Positions 1 through 5,158 of a DNA stretch of 5,158 bases are shown here, in pieces. The position numbers and the translations under genes were made by a program. The DNA comes from Pseudomonadota bacterium (GTDB lineage Bacteria; Pseudomonadota; Alphaproteobacteria; Rhizobiales; Rhizobiaceae), in contig JAEWKX010000304.1 in NCBI GenBank assembly GCA_023393575.1, forward strand, positions 1 to 5,158. The letters run 5' to 3'. Positions within the stretch are counted from its first letter, which is position 1. Each line of letters opens with the position of its first letter. Under the pieces are notes generated by a model. It did not search any database and had not been told where the DNA came from. It worked only from the letters and a program-made list of their open reading frames with translations.

Positions 1-531
1 GCCCGCCGATACGCGGAAGCCAGCGGCATCGACTGGCCGGAGGGCGGCCTCCTGATCTCGCACGGGATCGCGGTACCGGTGCTGATCGCCATTGCCGTCG
101 GCATCGTCATGACCTTCATCGCCACCCGCCTGCGCTTCGGCCGCTACGTCTTCGCGATCGGCGGCAATCCGGAGGCGGCGGAACTCGCCGGCATCAAGAC
201 CCGCTGGGTCACGATCCGCATCTTCGCGCTGATGGGCATGCTCTGCGCCATCGCCGCCGCCATCTCGACCGCCCGCCTCAACGCGGCCACCAATGCGCAG
301 GGCGAACTGGACGAACTCTACACGATCGCCGCCGCCGTGATCGGCGGGACCTCGCTTTCGGGCGGCATGGGCACGATCGCCGGCGCCATGCTCGGGGCGC
401 TTGTCATGCAATCCCTTCAGTCCGGCATGGTCCTGCTCGGCATAGACACGCCGCTGCAGCGCATTGTCGTCGGTGCGGTCCTCGTGCTCGCCGTCTGGCT
501 CGACACCGTCTACCGCGCCCGCGCAAAGTAA
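1..531 (+). CDS. Sugar ABC transporter permease, XylH-like (C-terminal part; 5' end outside window)
   Basis: Inner-membrane permease of a sugar-type ABC importer (BPD_transp_2 / ribose-xylose class); it forms the channel that takes substrate from a periplasmic binding protein. The frame is open from base 1, so only the last 176 codons are seen; XylH-type proteins are about 390 residues or more. Hydrophobic segments lie near visible residues 22-42 and 74-91, with more towards the C-terminus. Between them is the family's cytoplasmic motif (residues 47-65: [10 protein letters not shown], then EAAELAGI), which contacts the ATPase. The later glycine-rich stretch [13 protein letters not shown], followed by [13 protein letters not shown], and the ending AVWLDT closely recall E. 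coli XylH. The stop codon is 14 bases before the ATPase start, so the two form one operon. The family is clear. Xylose as substrate is only suggested by the XylH resemblance; another pentose or hexose is possible, so no symbol is given. Confidence 0.93.
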   Translation, partial: ARRYAEASGIDWPEGGLLISHGIAVPVLIAIAVGIVMTFIATRLRFGRYVFAIGGNPEAAELAGIKTRWVTIRIFALMGMLCAIAAAISTARLNAATNAQGELDELYTIAAAVIGGTSLSGGMGTIAGAMLGALVMQSLQSGMVLLGIDTPLQRIVVGAVLVLAVWLDTVYRARAK

Positions 532-545
532 CAGGAGTTTTCATC

Positions 546-1331
546 GTGACGGACCAACACACTCCGCTCGTGGAAATGAGGAACATTTCCATCTCCTTCG
601 GCGGGATCCATGCCGTGGAGAATGCCAGCATCGACCTCTATCCGGGCGAAGTCGTCGCCCTGCTCGGCCACAACGGCGCCGGCAAGTCGACCCTGATCAA
701 GATCCTGTCGGGCGCCTATCGCCGGGATGCGGGCGAGATCCTCATCAACGGCGAGCCGACCGACATCAAGAACCCGCGCGACGCCAAGAAATTCGGGATC
801 GAGACGATCTACCAGACGCTCGCCGTCGCCGACAACGTTGACGCCGCCGCCAACCTCTATCTCGGGCGCGAATTGCAGACCCCCTGGGGAACGCTGGACG
901 ACGTCGCCATGGAAGCCAATGCCCGCAAGGTGATGGGCCGCCTCAACCCCAACTTCAAGCGCTTCAAGGAGCCGGTGAAGGCGCTATCGGGAGGCCAGCG
1001 GCAGTCGGTGGCGATCGCCCGCGCGATCCTGTTCGACGCCCGCATCCTGATCATGGACGAGCCGACCGCCGCACTCGGGCCGCACGAGACGGCGCAGGTG
1101 GGCGACCTCATCAAGCAGTTGAAGAAGGAGGGCATCGGCATCTTCCTGATCAGCCACGACATCCACGACGTCTTCGATCCCGCCGACCGCGTCTTCGTGA
1201 TGAAGAACGGCCAGGTCGTCGGCCATGCCCGGACCGAGGACGTGTCCAAGGACGAGGTGCTCGGCATGATCATCCTCGGCAAGTGCCCGCCGGGTGCGAC
1301 GCCCGGACCGGGCGCGATGATGATGGCGTGA
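546..1331 (+). CDS. Sugar ABC transporter ATP-binding protein (single-domain, FrcA/XylG-like)
   Basis: Cytoplasmic ATPase that powers the permease encoded just upstream; 261 residues. All nucleotide-binding motifs are present: Walker [10 protein letters not shown] at 41-49, Q-loop Q90 (in IYQTL), ABC signature LSGGQ at 147-151, Walker B ILIMDEP at 167-173 with catalytic E172, and H-loop H204. The start is GTG at 546, chosen because AGGAG at 533-537 lies 8 bases before it and because the conserved N-terminal strand ([14 protein letters not shown]) begins directly after. Many sugar importers use a fused two-domain ATPase of about 500 residues (RbsA, XylG of E. coli). This one is a single domain, as in rhizobial FrcA, so two copies should pair. 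The tail after about residue 235 is rich in Gly, Pro and Met ([15 protein letters not shown]) and is not part of the catalytic core. Family and role are secure; the sugar is not determined. Confidence 0.96.
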   Translation: MTDQHTPLVEMRNISISFGGIHAVENASIDLYPGEVVALLGHNGAGKSTLIKILSGAYRRDAGEILINGEPTDIKNPRDAKKFGIETIYQTLAVADNVDAAANLYLGRELQTPWGTLDDVAMEANARKVMGRLNPNFKRFKEPVKALSGGQRQSVAIARAILFDARILIMDEPTAALGPHETAQVGDLIKQLKKEGIGIFLISHDIHDVFDPADRVFVMKNGQVVGHARTEDVSKDEVLGMIILGKCPPGATPGPGAMMMA

Positions 1332-1346
1332 CAAGAGAGCGTTGCG

Positions 1347-1374
1347 GGGGCCTTGCGAGGCCCCTCTTCTCTTT
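1347..1374 (+). terminator. Intrinsic terminator after the ABC transporter operon
   Basis: GGGGCCT at 1347-1353 pairs perfectly with AGGCCCC at 1358-1364 around the four-base loop TGCG. The pyrimidine, T-rich run TCTTCTCTTT follows at 1365-1374. It begins 15 bases after the ATPase stop codon and is correctly oriented for the + strand operon. The T tract is interrupted by C residues, so it may be somewhat leaky. Confidence 0.8.
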
Positions 1375-1417
1375 CCGCCCTTCCCCCGAAAATTCGCCCG
1401 GCGCGCCGCGATTGCCA

Positions 1418-1445
1418 TTGAAGCCGTCCGCATCCTGGGTTAAGG
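1418..1445 (+). promoter_or_regulatory. Possible weak sigma-70 promoter for tRNA-Arg
   Basis: TTGAAG at 1418-1423 and TTAAGG at 1440-1445 are separated by 16 bases and could act as -35 and -10 boxes. Transcription would then start near 1452, giving a leader of about 35 bases before the tRNA. The -35 half is reasonable and the -10 half is poor. The call rests mainly on position: after the operon terminator and before a tRNA that needs its own promoter. Confidence 0.3.
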
Positions 1446-1460
1446 AAGCAGCCATCGGAA

Positions 1461-1479
1461 CGGCGAGCGGGACTCGCCG
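1461..1479 (+). repeat. Perfect 7-bp hairpin in the tRNA-Arg leader
   Basis: CGGCGAG at 1461-1467 is the exact inverse complement of CTCGCCG at 1473-1479, with the loop CGGGA between. It ends 7 bases before the mature tRNA 5' end. There is no T tract after it, so it does not look like a terminator. It may be a folded part of the tRNA precursor leader removed by RNase P. The structure is seen; the role is a guess. Confidence 0.5.
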
Positions 1480-1486
1480 GCGGTTA

Positions 1487-1563
1487 GCACCCGTAGCTCA
1501 GCTGGATAGAGTGTTGGATTCCGATTCCAAAGGTCACAGGTTCGAATCCTGTCGGGTGCGCCA
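1487..1563 (+). tRNA. tRNA-Arg (anticodon CCG)
   Basis: A complete 77-base cloverleaf. The acceptor GCACCCG (1487-1493) pairs with CGGGTGC (1553-1559), followed by discriminator G1560 and an encoded CCA at 1561-1563. The D arm is GCTC/GAGT (1496-1499, 1509-1512) with one G-T pair at its base and the usual GG in the loop. The anticodon arm is TTGGA/TCCAA (1514-1518, 1526-1530) with loop TTCCGAT, which puts anticodon CCG at 1521-1523 and reads the arginine codon CGG. The variable loop is AGGTC and the T arm is ACAGG/CCTGT with loop TTCGAAT. A run of five T follows the CCA directly (1564-1568) and may end transcription. I see no second copy of the 3' end in the window, so there is no sign of an element integrated within it. 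Confidence 0.97.
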
Positions 1564-1780
1564 TTTTTCTACTGTCCGACCCGGACACGTAGGTTACGTT
1601 TCATCCTGAGACATAGGCAATCCTTTCGGACCGGAACGGTCCGGAAACGATTCAAGCCTGCATGCCCGCATCGAAGCCGTACCTCGCGCTCGGCGAGATG
1701 GCGGGCGGTGAGGCCGGGCTCCCGTGCGCCCCCTTCAACGTCCGCTTTTGCTCTTGGCGGCGTGTCCAAATGAACGCTGT
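1564..1780. other. Non-coding stretch with three short palindromes, between tRNA-Arg and the thioesterase gene
   Basis: No convincing gene is visible in these 217 bases; the open frames that cross them run out of phase through the thioesterase gene and resemble no family. Three inverted repeats, each with a three-base loop, lie close together: TGTCCG/CGGACA at 1573-1578 and 1582-1587; ACGTA/TACGT at 1587-1591 and 1595-1599, sharing one base with the first; and CGGACCG/CGGTCCG at 1627-1633 and 1637-1643. The last can be extended by a G-T pair and two A-T pairs to 1624-1646. The last could end transcription of the thioesterase gene, which arrives from the right, but no T tract follows it on either strand. 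The cluster may instead be a remnant of a mobile-element end or a dispersed intergenic repeat. Confidence 0.55.
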
Positions 1781-2236
1781 TCACACTGCAAGGCTTTCCA
1801 GGAGGCCGCGCAGGGAGGCGCCGAGGGGTCTGGGACGGCGCGTGGAGCGATCGACGTTCACATGCACGAAGAAACCCTCCGCGGCTGCGAGATCGTCTTC
1901 GTTGCGGAACAGGCCGATCTCGTATCGCACCGAAGATCTGCCGAGCCTGCCGACGCGGATGCCGGCCGTTACCGCATCCGGAAAGCGCATCTCGCAGTGA
2001 TACCGGCACCCCGTCTCGGCAACGTAGAACAACTCCGTGCCATGGCTGATGTCGAGTGCTCCGTTCTCGATCAGGAAGCCGTTTATGGCGGTATCGAACA
2101 GGCCGTAATGCACGACATTGTTCATGTGGCCGTAGACGTCGTTGTCAGACCAGCGCGTCGGGAGGATCCGGAAGGTCCGGTAGGAGGACCTGCCGCCAGG
2201 CCCCGGGCGTTCATCGGGAACATGGATGTCTGTCAT
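1781..2236 (-). CDS. Acyl-CoA thioesterase, 4HBT/YbgC-type hotdog fold
   Basis: Small cytoplasmic thioesterase of 151 residues, the usual size for the 4-hydroxybenzoyl-CoA thioesterase / YbgC group, which hydrolyses acyl-CoA thioesters and works as a dimer or tetramer. The diagnostic N-terminal motif is present at residues 26-44: PTRWSDNDVYGHMNNVVHY. D33, within DVYGHMNN, matches the catalytic aspartate, and the following helix (residues 45-57) is the hotdog central helix. Conserved later stretches include CRYHCEMRFPDAV, then the GRSSVRYEIGLF strand. I chose ATG at 2236. An in-frame upstream ATG at 2335 would add 33 Pro- and Arg-rich residues that look non-coding. GGAGG lies at 2251-2255 on the - strand, 14 bases before the ATG, a somewhat long spacing. 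The substrate cannot be read from the sequence. It lies 207 bases downstream of the GGDEF-EAL gene on the same strand and is probably transcribed separately. Confidence 0.88.
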   Translation of the reverse strand: MTDIHVPDERPGPGGRSSYRTFRILPTRWSDNDVYGHMNNVVHYGLFDTAINGFLIENGALDISHGTELFYVAETGCRYHCEMRFPDAVTAGIRVGRLGRSSVRYEIGLFRNEDDLAAAEGFFVHVNVDRSTRRPRPLGASLRGLLESLAV

Positions 2237-2378
2237 GGTTGGGAAGCCTGCCTCCAAGGGTTGATGGAGCCCGTCTGCGGGATCGGGGGGCTTCGGAGGG
2301 CATGGCCGAAACCGGGTTGCCGATACCTGCGGCAAGCGCCGGGCCGGTGCGCTACTCCGCCCGCCGCGGCAACCGTCG

Positions 2379-2402
2379 CTGCGGCAGTGACCGCTGCCGC
2401 AG
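2379..2402 (-). repeat. Perfect 9-bp GC-rich hairpin between the GGDEF-EAL and thioesterase genes
   Basis: CTGCGGCAG at 2379-2387 is the exact inverse complement of CTGCCGCAG at 2394-2402, with a six-base loop. It begins 41 bases after the GGDEF-EAL stop codon in the direction of transcription. A run of T does not follow on either strand, so it is at best a weak intrinsic terminator. It could also stabilise the 3' end of the mRNA or punctuate the gap before the thioesterase gene. Confidence 0.5.
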
Positions 2403-2443
2403 GCATAGGCGCTGCCGTTCCTCTCACCGACGGCATCCGGACG

Positions 2444-4411
2444 TCAACCGGTTTTCCGCCGGATGGCCGACTGCGCCATCTCCGCGAGATAGAGCGGAAC
2501 AACCTTTTCGGCGAGCGGCCGAGAGAAGAGGTAGCCTTGGTAGCCGGTCACCCCGGCGGCGGAGAGGATCTGCAACTGGCTGGACGTCTCGACCCCTTCG
2601 ACGATGAATTGCAGGCCGAGGCTTTGGCAAAGAGCCGACATCGTCCTCAGGATGTCAACGGCCACCGGCTCCCGCTCGACATCGACGATGAAGGATCGGT
2701 CGAGCTTGATCCTGTCGATCGGGAGCCGACGCAGGTAGCTGAGGCTCGAATACCCCGTGCCGAAATCGTCGAGCGCCACGAGGATGCCCGCCTTCCGCAA
2801 GCTCTTCAGCGCCAGCGTCGCCCTGGTCCAGTCCTGCATGATCGCAGATTCGGTGATCTCGACAATCAGCCGGTTATGGGCGAAACCGGCCGCCTCGATC
2901 TCCGCGACAAGGGCGGCCATGGTCTTGTGGCTGCAGATATCGAAGGCGGAAAGATTGAAGGAGAGCTTGATTTCCTCCGGCCATGATCGGGCCGTCCGGA
3001 GCGCTCTCCTGAAGAGCGGGATCGTGATGTCGCCGATAAGGCCGTCCTGTTCGGCCGCGCGTATGAAGACGTCCGGAGGCACCCGTCCAAGGATGGGGTC
3101 ATCCCATCGGGCGAGCGCCTCGAAACCCAGCGGGCGTCCATCGCGATCGACGATCGGCTGGTACTCCAGATGGAACGCCTCCTCCGGCTTGACGGACCGC
3201 AGGCGCTGGGCGACCGCGGCCGAGCGGCGGATCACCTCCGCATGCTGGTCGGAAAACAGGGTGACCGTACCCCTGTCGTGCTGCTTCGAATAGTAGAGGG
3301 CGAAGTCCGCCTTCTCGAAGAGTTCGTGGCCGACGATCGCCGCCTTCGGAAAGCGGGCAAGCCCGCAGGTGGCGGACACGGTGACGCTTCCTTCCTGGAA
3401 GGAGAACGGAGGAGAGAGGGCTTCCAGCGCCTGCCGGCAGGTCAGTTCGAGCTCTTCGTCCGAACCGGCGTTCGGGAGGATCAGCCCGAATTCGTCGCCG
3501 CCGAGCCGCGCAAGCAGCGCATCCTGCGGCAGCGCATCCAGGAGCCGCTTCGCCACCTCCCGGAGAAGCAGGTCTCCGACGCTGTGGCCGAAGACATCAT
3601 TGACGGGCTTGAAGCCGTCGAGATCGAGAATGCCGAGCGCGAAGGTACCGCCCTCCTCGCCGCAGTCCTCGATGTACCTGTCCAGGTGCTCGAAGAAGCG
3701 GCGCCTGTTCGCAAGACCGGTCAGACTGTCCTCGTTGGCCATGACACGGACGGCATCGTTGAGGGCCTGAAGTTGCCGGTGCTGCGCATCCAGCTCGATC
3801 TGCTTTTCGATCCGCTGACGGAAATCGGACTGGGAGCGCTGCATCACCACGATCATTCCCGCCATGACGAGCGTCATGTTGAGCGCGATGGCACGGAACA
3901 CCGGGTGTTCCTGCACGCCGAGAAAGGCAAGGGTGGGCACCACGACGAGCAGGAACAGAGCCGGGGCGATCTCTCGCAGAGGCCGCAGGCATGTCATCAC
4001 GGTGATGATGGTGACGCCCGTGAAGAAGGTGATCTGACCCTGCAGATAGGGATCCCCGTACGTGAAAAGCAGCAGCGACCAGATGGATATGGCAACGCCC
4101 AGGACACAGGCCAGGAGCACGGTGGTGCGCAGGGCGCGGACGATCGCCCGATCGGAGGGGATCGTCCGGCGCGACCGCATCATCTTGACGGCGCGGACAG
4201 TACAGGTGACGACGAAGACGGCAGGGATCCAGACGGTAAGCACCGCCGGCGCGCGGCCCGCATACGTGAACGACACCATCAGCATGTTGACGATCACGAT
4301 CAGATACATCAACGGAATCTGGCGCGAAAGTTCCGCATATTGAGCGAGGCGGAATTCAGGACTGTCGGCACCTACGTCGAGGAATGCAGTGAGGCGGCGC
4401 CAGAAATGCAT
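2444..4411 (-). CDS. Membrane-anchored bifunctional diguanylate cyclase/phosphodiesterase (GGDEF-EAL)
   Basis: Inner-membrane c-di-GMP protein of 655 residues. The ATG at 4411 was chosen because GGGAG (4421-4417) lies 5 bases before it; an earlier in-frame ATG at 4534 would add 41 non-conserved, Arg-rich residues and run through the likely promoter. About six membrane segments (roughly 33-51, 55-73, 96-117, 125-142, 148-167, 173-190) form an unidentified sensor region. A charged, probably helical linker (191-225) leads to the GGDEF domain: D263 in LDLDGFKPVND and intact GGDEF at 304-308. The position of the RxxD inhibitory site before it is not conserved (PQDA). The EAL domain has EAL at 431-433, N486, E518, DDFGTGYSS at 548-556, K569, E605 and Q625, so hydrolysis to pGpG is expected. 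Both domains therefore look catalytically competent; the net output cannot be predicted. The likely roles are control of motility, adhesion or exopolysaccharide. The signal it senses is unknown. Confidence 0.95.
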   Translation of the reverse strand: MHFWRRLTAFLDVGADSPEFRLAQYAELSRQIPLMYLIVIVNMLMVSFTYAGRAPAVLTVWIPAVFVVTCTVRAVKMMRSRRTIPSDRAIVRALRTTVLLACVLGVAISIWSLLLFTYGDPYLQGQITFFTGVTIITVMTCLRPLREIAPALFLLVVVPTLAFLGVQEHPVFRAIALNMTLVMAGMIVVMQRSQSDFRQRIEKQIELDAQHRQLQALNDAVRVMANEDSLTGLANRRRFFEHLDRYIEDCGEEGGTFALGILDLDGFKPVNDVFGHSVGDLLLREVAKRLLDALPQDALLARLGGDEFGLILPNAGSDEELELTCRQALEALSPPFSFQEGSVTVSATCGLARFPKAAIVGHELFEKADFALYYSKQHDRGTVTLFSDQHAEVIRRSAAVAQRLRSVKPEEAFHLEYQPIVDRDGRPLGFEALARWDDPILGRVPPDVFIRAAEQDGLIGDITIPLFRRALRTARSWPEEIKLSFNLSAFDICSHKTMAALVAEIEAAGFAHNRLIVEITESAIMQDWTRATLALKSLRKAGILVALDDFGTGYSSLSYLRRLPIDRIKLDRSFIVDVEREPVAVDILRTMSALCQSLGLQFIVEGVETSSQLQILSAAGVTGYQGYLFSRPLAEKVVPLYLAEMAQSAIRRKTG

Positions 4412-4429
4412 CTTTACTCCCTGGCGCCG
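4395..4429 (-). promoter_or_regulatory. Hairpin presenting the ribosome binding site and start codon of the GGDEF-EAL gene
   Basis: CGGCGCCAG at 4395-4403 is the exact inverse complement of CTGGCGCCG at 4421-4429. In the - strand mRNA this folds as a 9-bp, GC-rich stem with a 17-base loop, GGAGUAAAGAUGCAUUU. The loop holds GGAG of the Shine-Dalgarno sequence and the AUG; the first G of GGGAG closes the stem. The 3' arm lies inside codons 3-6. The structure could tune translation initiation, or the DNA repeat could bind a protein. The pairing is seen; regulation is inferred. Confidence 0.55.
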
Positions 4430-4492
4430 GGAGGTTTCCGGCAAACCAACACAACGACGGACTGTTCCTTCATGTCGGGAGACGTTCCGACC

Positions 4493-4522
4493 CTTATGGC
4501 GCGGCCGATTCCGACATGCCAA
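4493..4522 (-). promoter_or_regulatory. Putative sigma-70 promoter of the GGDEF-EAL gene
   Basis: Read on the - strand, TTGGCA (4522-4517) and CATAAG (4498-4493) are separated by 18 bases and resemble -35 and -10 boxes. Transcription would begin near 4486, giving a 5' leader of about 75 bases that includes the hairpin around the start codon. It lies in the 189-base gap after chrA, consistent with independent transcription. Support is from consensus matching and position only. Confidence 0.45.
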
Positions 4523-4530
4523 GCATTTCA

Positions 4531-4554
4531 GCAAATCGTTAAAAAAGCAAATCG
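4531..4554 (-). repeat. 8-base direct repeat around an A/T tract, upstream of the putative -35 box
   Basis: GCAAATCG occurs at 4531-4538 and again at 4547-4554, separated by TTAAAAAA, so the repeats are 16 bases apart. On the - strand this reads CGATTTGC, eight bases, CGATTTGC, ending 9 bases upstream of the proposed -35 box. That is a usual position for an activator site. No known regulator site is recognised. Confidence 0.45.
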
Positions 4555-4581
4555 GGATATGCGCTGTTTCTAGGCAGACGC

Positions 4582-4601
4582 ATCGGTTGCGGGAAACCGA
4601 T
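4582..4601 (-). terminator. Weak terminator-like hairpin at the end of chrA
   Basis: ATCGGTT at 4582-4588 pairs perfectly with AACCGAT at 4595-4601 around a six-base loop, immediately at the chrA stop codon (shared base 4601). No T run follows directly in the - direction; a run of six T (4546-4541) comes only about 36 bases later. Termination here is therefore uncertain and chrA transcripts may read into the next gene. Confidence 0.35.
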
Positions 4602-5158
4602 CATCGCGAAGCCAGCGTCCAGGCGACACCGGCGATCGCGCAGATGGCGAGGGTCGCGATCACCGGGAGCCTCCATCGGAACAAAGCCCACGCCGCGACG
4701 GCGGCAAGCCCTGCGGCGGCGGGATCGAGGCTCTTGACGTCCGGCAGTTCGAGCCGCAGCCAGCCGAGATCGATGAGGCCGACCTCGCGGAACAGCGTGT
4801 GGATCGCAAACCACAGGGCGAGATTGACGATAACGCCGACCACCGCCGCCGTGATGGCCGACATCGCGCCCCCGAGGCCCGTATTGCCGCGCAGTTTCTC
4901 GATGAACGGCGCTCCGAGGAAGATCCAGAGAAAGCAGGGAACGAACGTGACCCATGTCGTCAGGATCGCGGCAAGCGTCGCAGCCAGCATGGGATCGAGG
5001 CTCCCCGGATTGCGGAACCCGGCCATGAAGCCGACGAACTGCACCACCATGATCAGCGGCCCCGGGGTGGTCTCGGCCATCCCCAGCCCATCGAGCATCT
5101 CGCCGGGCTGAAGCCAGCCGAAATTATCGACCGCCTGCTGCGCCACGTAAGCCAGCAC
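4601..5158 (-). CDS. chrA: Chromate transporter ChrA (C-terminal part; 5' end outside window)
   Basis: Inner-membrane transporter of the CHR family, which lowers cytoplasmic chromate by export driven by membrane potential. The 185 visible codons run off the right edge; the first codon, GTG, is internal (it reads V in the family pattern AVLAYVAQQAV), not a start. Recognisable second-domain features are YVAQQAV, then GWLQPGEMLDGLGMAETTPGP (residues 14-34), whose TTPGP motif is a family hallmark, then LIMVVQFVGFMAGF and PCFLWIFLGAPFIEKLRGN. Membrane segments lie near visible residues 34-48, 57-83, 97-120, 147-160 and 163-181. Bidomain ChrA proteins are usually about 400-450 residues, so roughly half is missing from the window. 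No chrB-like regulator is visible; it could lie beyond the right edge. Proteins of this family are sometimes found without demonstrable chromate resistance. Confidence 0.93.
   Translation of the reverse strand: MLAYVAQQAVDNFGWLQPGEMLDGLGMAETTPGPLIMVVQFVGFMAGFRNPGSLDPMLAATLAAILTTWVTFVPCFLWIFLGAPFIEKLRGNTGLGGAMSAITAAVVGVIVNLALWFAIHTLFREVGLIDLGWLRLELPDVKSLDPAAAGLAAVAAWALFRWRLPVIATLAICAIAGVAWTLASR

Noticed and set aside
1487..1568. tRNA-Arg as an occupied integration site
   Set aside because: tRNA genes are frequent att sites, but no second copy of its 3' end and no integrase are visible in the window, and the flanking genes look like ordinary chromosomal genes.
1569..2009. A 146-codon frame on the - strand covering the stretch after the tRNA
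   Set aside because: More than half of it overlaps the thioesterase gene in another frame, and the product is Arg-rich without a family signature. Its last codons cover the palindrome cluster, which is better described as non-coding.
2237..2335. N-terminal extension of the thioesterase from an upstream ATG
   Set aside because: The added 33 residues are rich in Pro and Arg and precede the conserved fold; the ATG at 2236 gives the family's normal length.
2426..2447. TTGACG on the - strand as a -35 box for the thioesterase gene
   Set aside because: The -35 match is good, but the sequence 16-18 bases further on (around AGAGGA) is a poor -10 box, so no promoter is called.
1724..2986. A 420-codon open frame on the + strand
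   Set aside because: It is antisense to both the thioesterase and the C-terminal part of the GGDEF-EAL gene, with no recognisable motif and no good ribosome binding site.
4412..4534. N-terminal extension of the GGDEF-EAL protein by 41 residues
   Set aside because: The ATG at 4411 has a well-spaced GGGAG, while the extension is Arg- and Cys-rich and covers the best promoter candidate.
3170..4573. A 467-codon open frame on the + strand
   Set aside because: It lies opposite the GGDEF-EAL gene, whose domains are unmistakable. Its product is low-complexity in Arg, Glu, Asp and His and resembles no family; it is an antisense shadow of GC-rich codon use.

Overview
The window looks like an ordinary piece of a GC-rich alphaproteobacterial chromosome or chromid, most likely from the Rhizobiales. 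The evidence is the strongly G/C-ending codon use and long antisense shadow frames. It is also the type of sugar ABC transporter: a XylH-like permease followed by a single-domain ATPase of about 260 residues, as in rhizobial FrcA-type systems. The genus assignment is inference; nothing in the window fixes it.

Left part (1-1374, + strand): the 3' end of a sugar ABC transporter operon. The C-terminal 176 codons of an inner-membrane permease are followed 14 bases later by its complete ATPase, and a clear intrinsic terminator closes the unit. The substrate-binding protein and the rest of the permease lie off the left edge.

Middle (1375-1780): a tRNA-Arg gene with anticodon CCG and encoded CCA. 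A possible weak promoter and a leader hairpin precede it, and a non-coding stretch with three short palindromes follows it.

Right part (1781-5158, - strand): read in transcription order, this holds the C-terminal part of a ChrA chromate transporter, then a complete six-TM GGDEF-EAL cyclic-di-GMP protein, then a small hotdog-fold acyl-CoA thioesterase. The gaps are 189 and 207 bases, so these are probably separate transcription units and not a tight operon. The GGDEF-EAL gene has the most interesting control region. It has a plausible sigma-70 promoter, an 8-base direct repeat upstream of it, and a perfect 9-bp inverted repeat whose 17-base loop contains most of the Shine-Dalgarno sequence and the start codon.

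The genes serve unrelated functions (sugar uptake, translation, thioester hydrolysis, c-di-GMP signalling, chromate efflux). I see no phage, CRISPR, toxin-antitoxin or defence module, and no evidence for a new multi-gene system. The points worth following up are regulatory.
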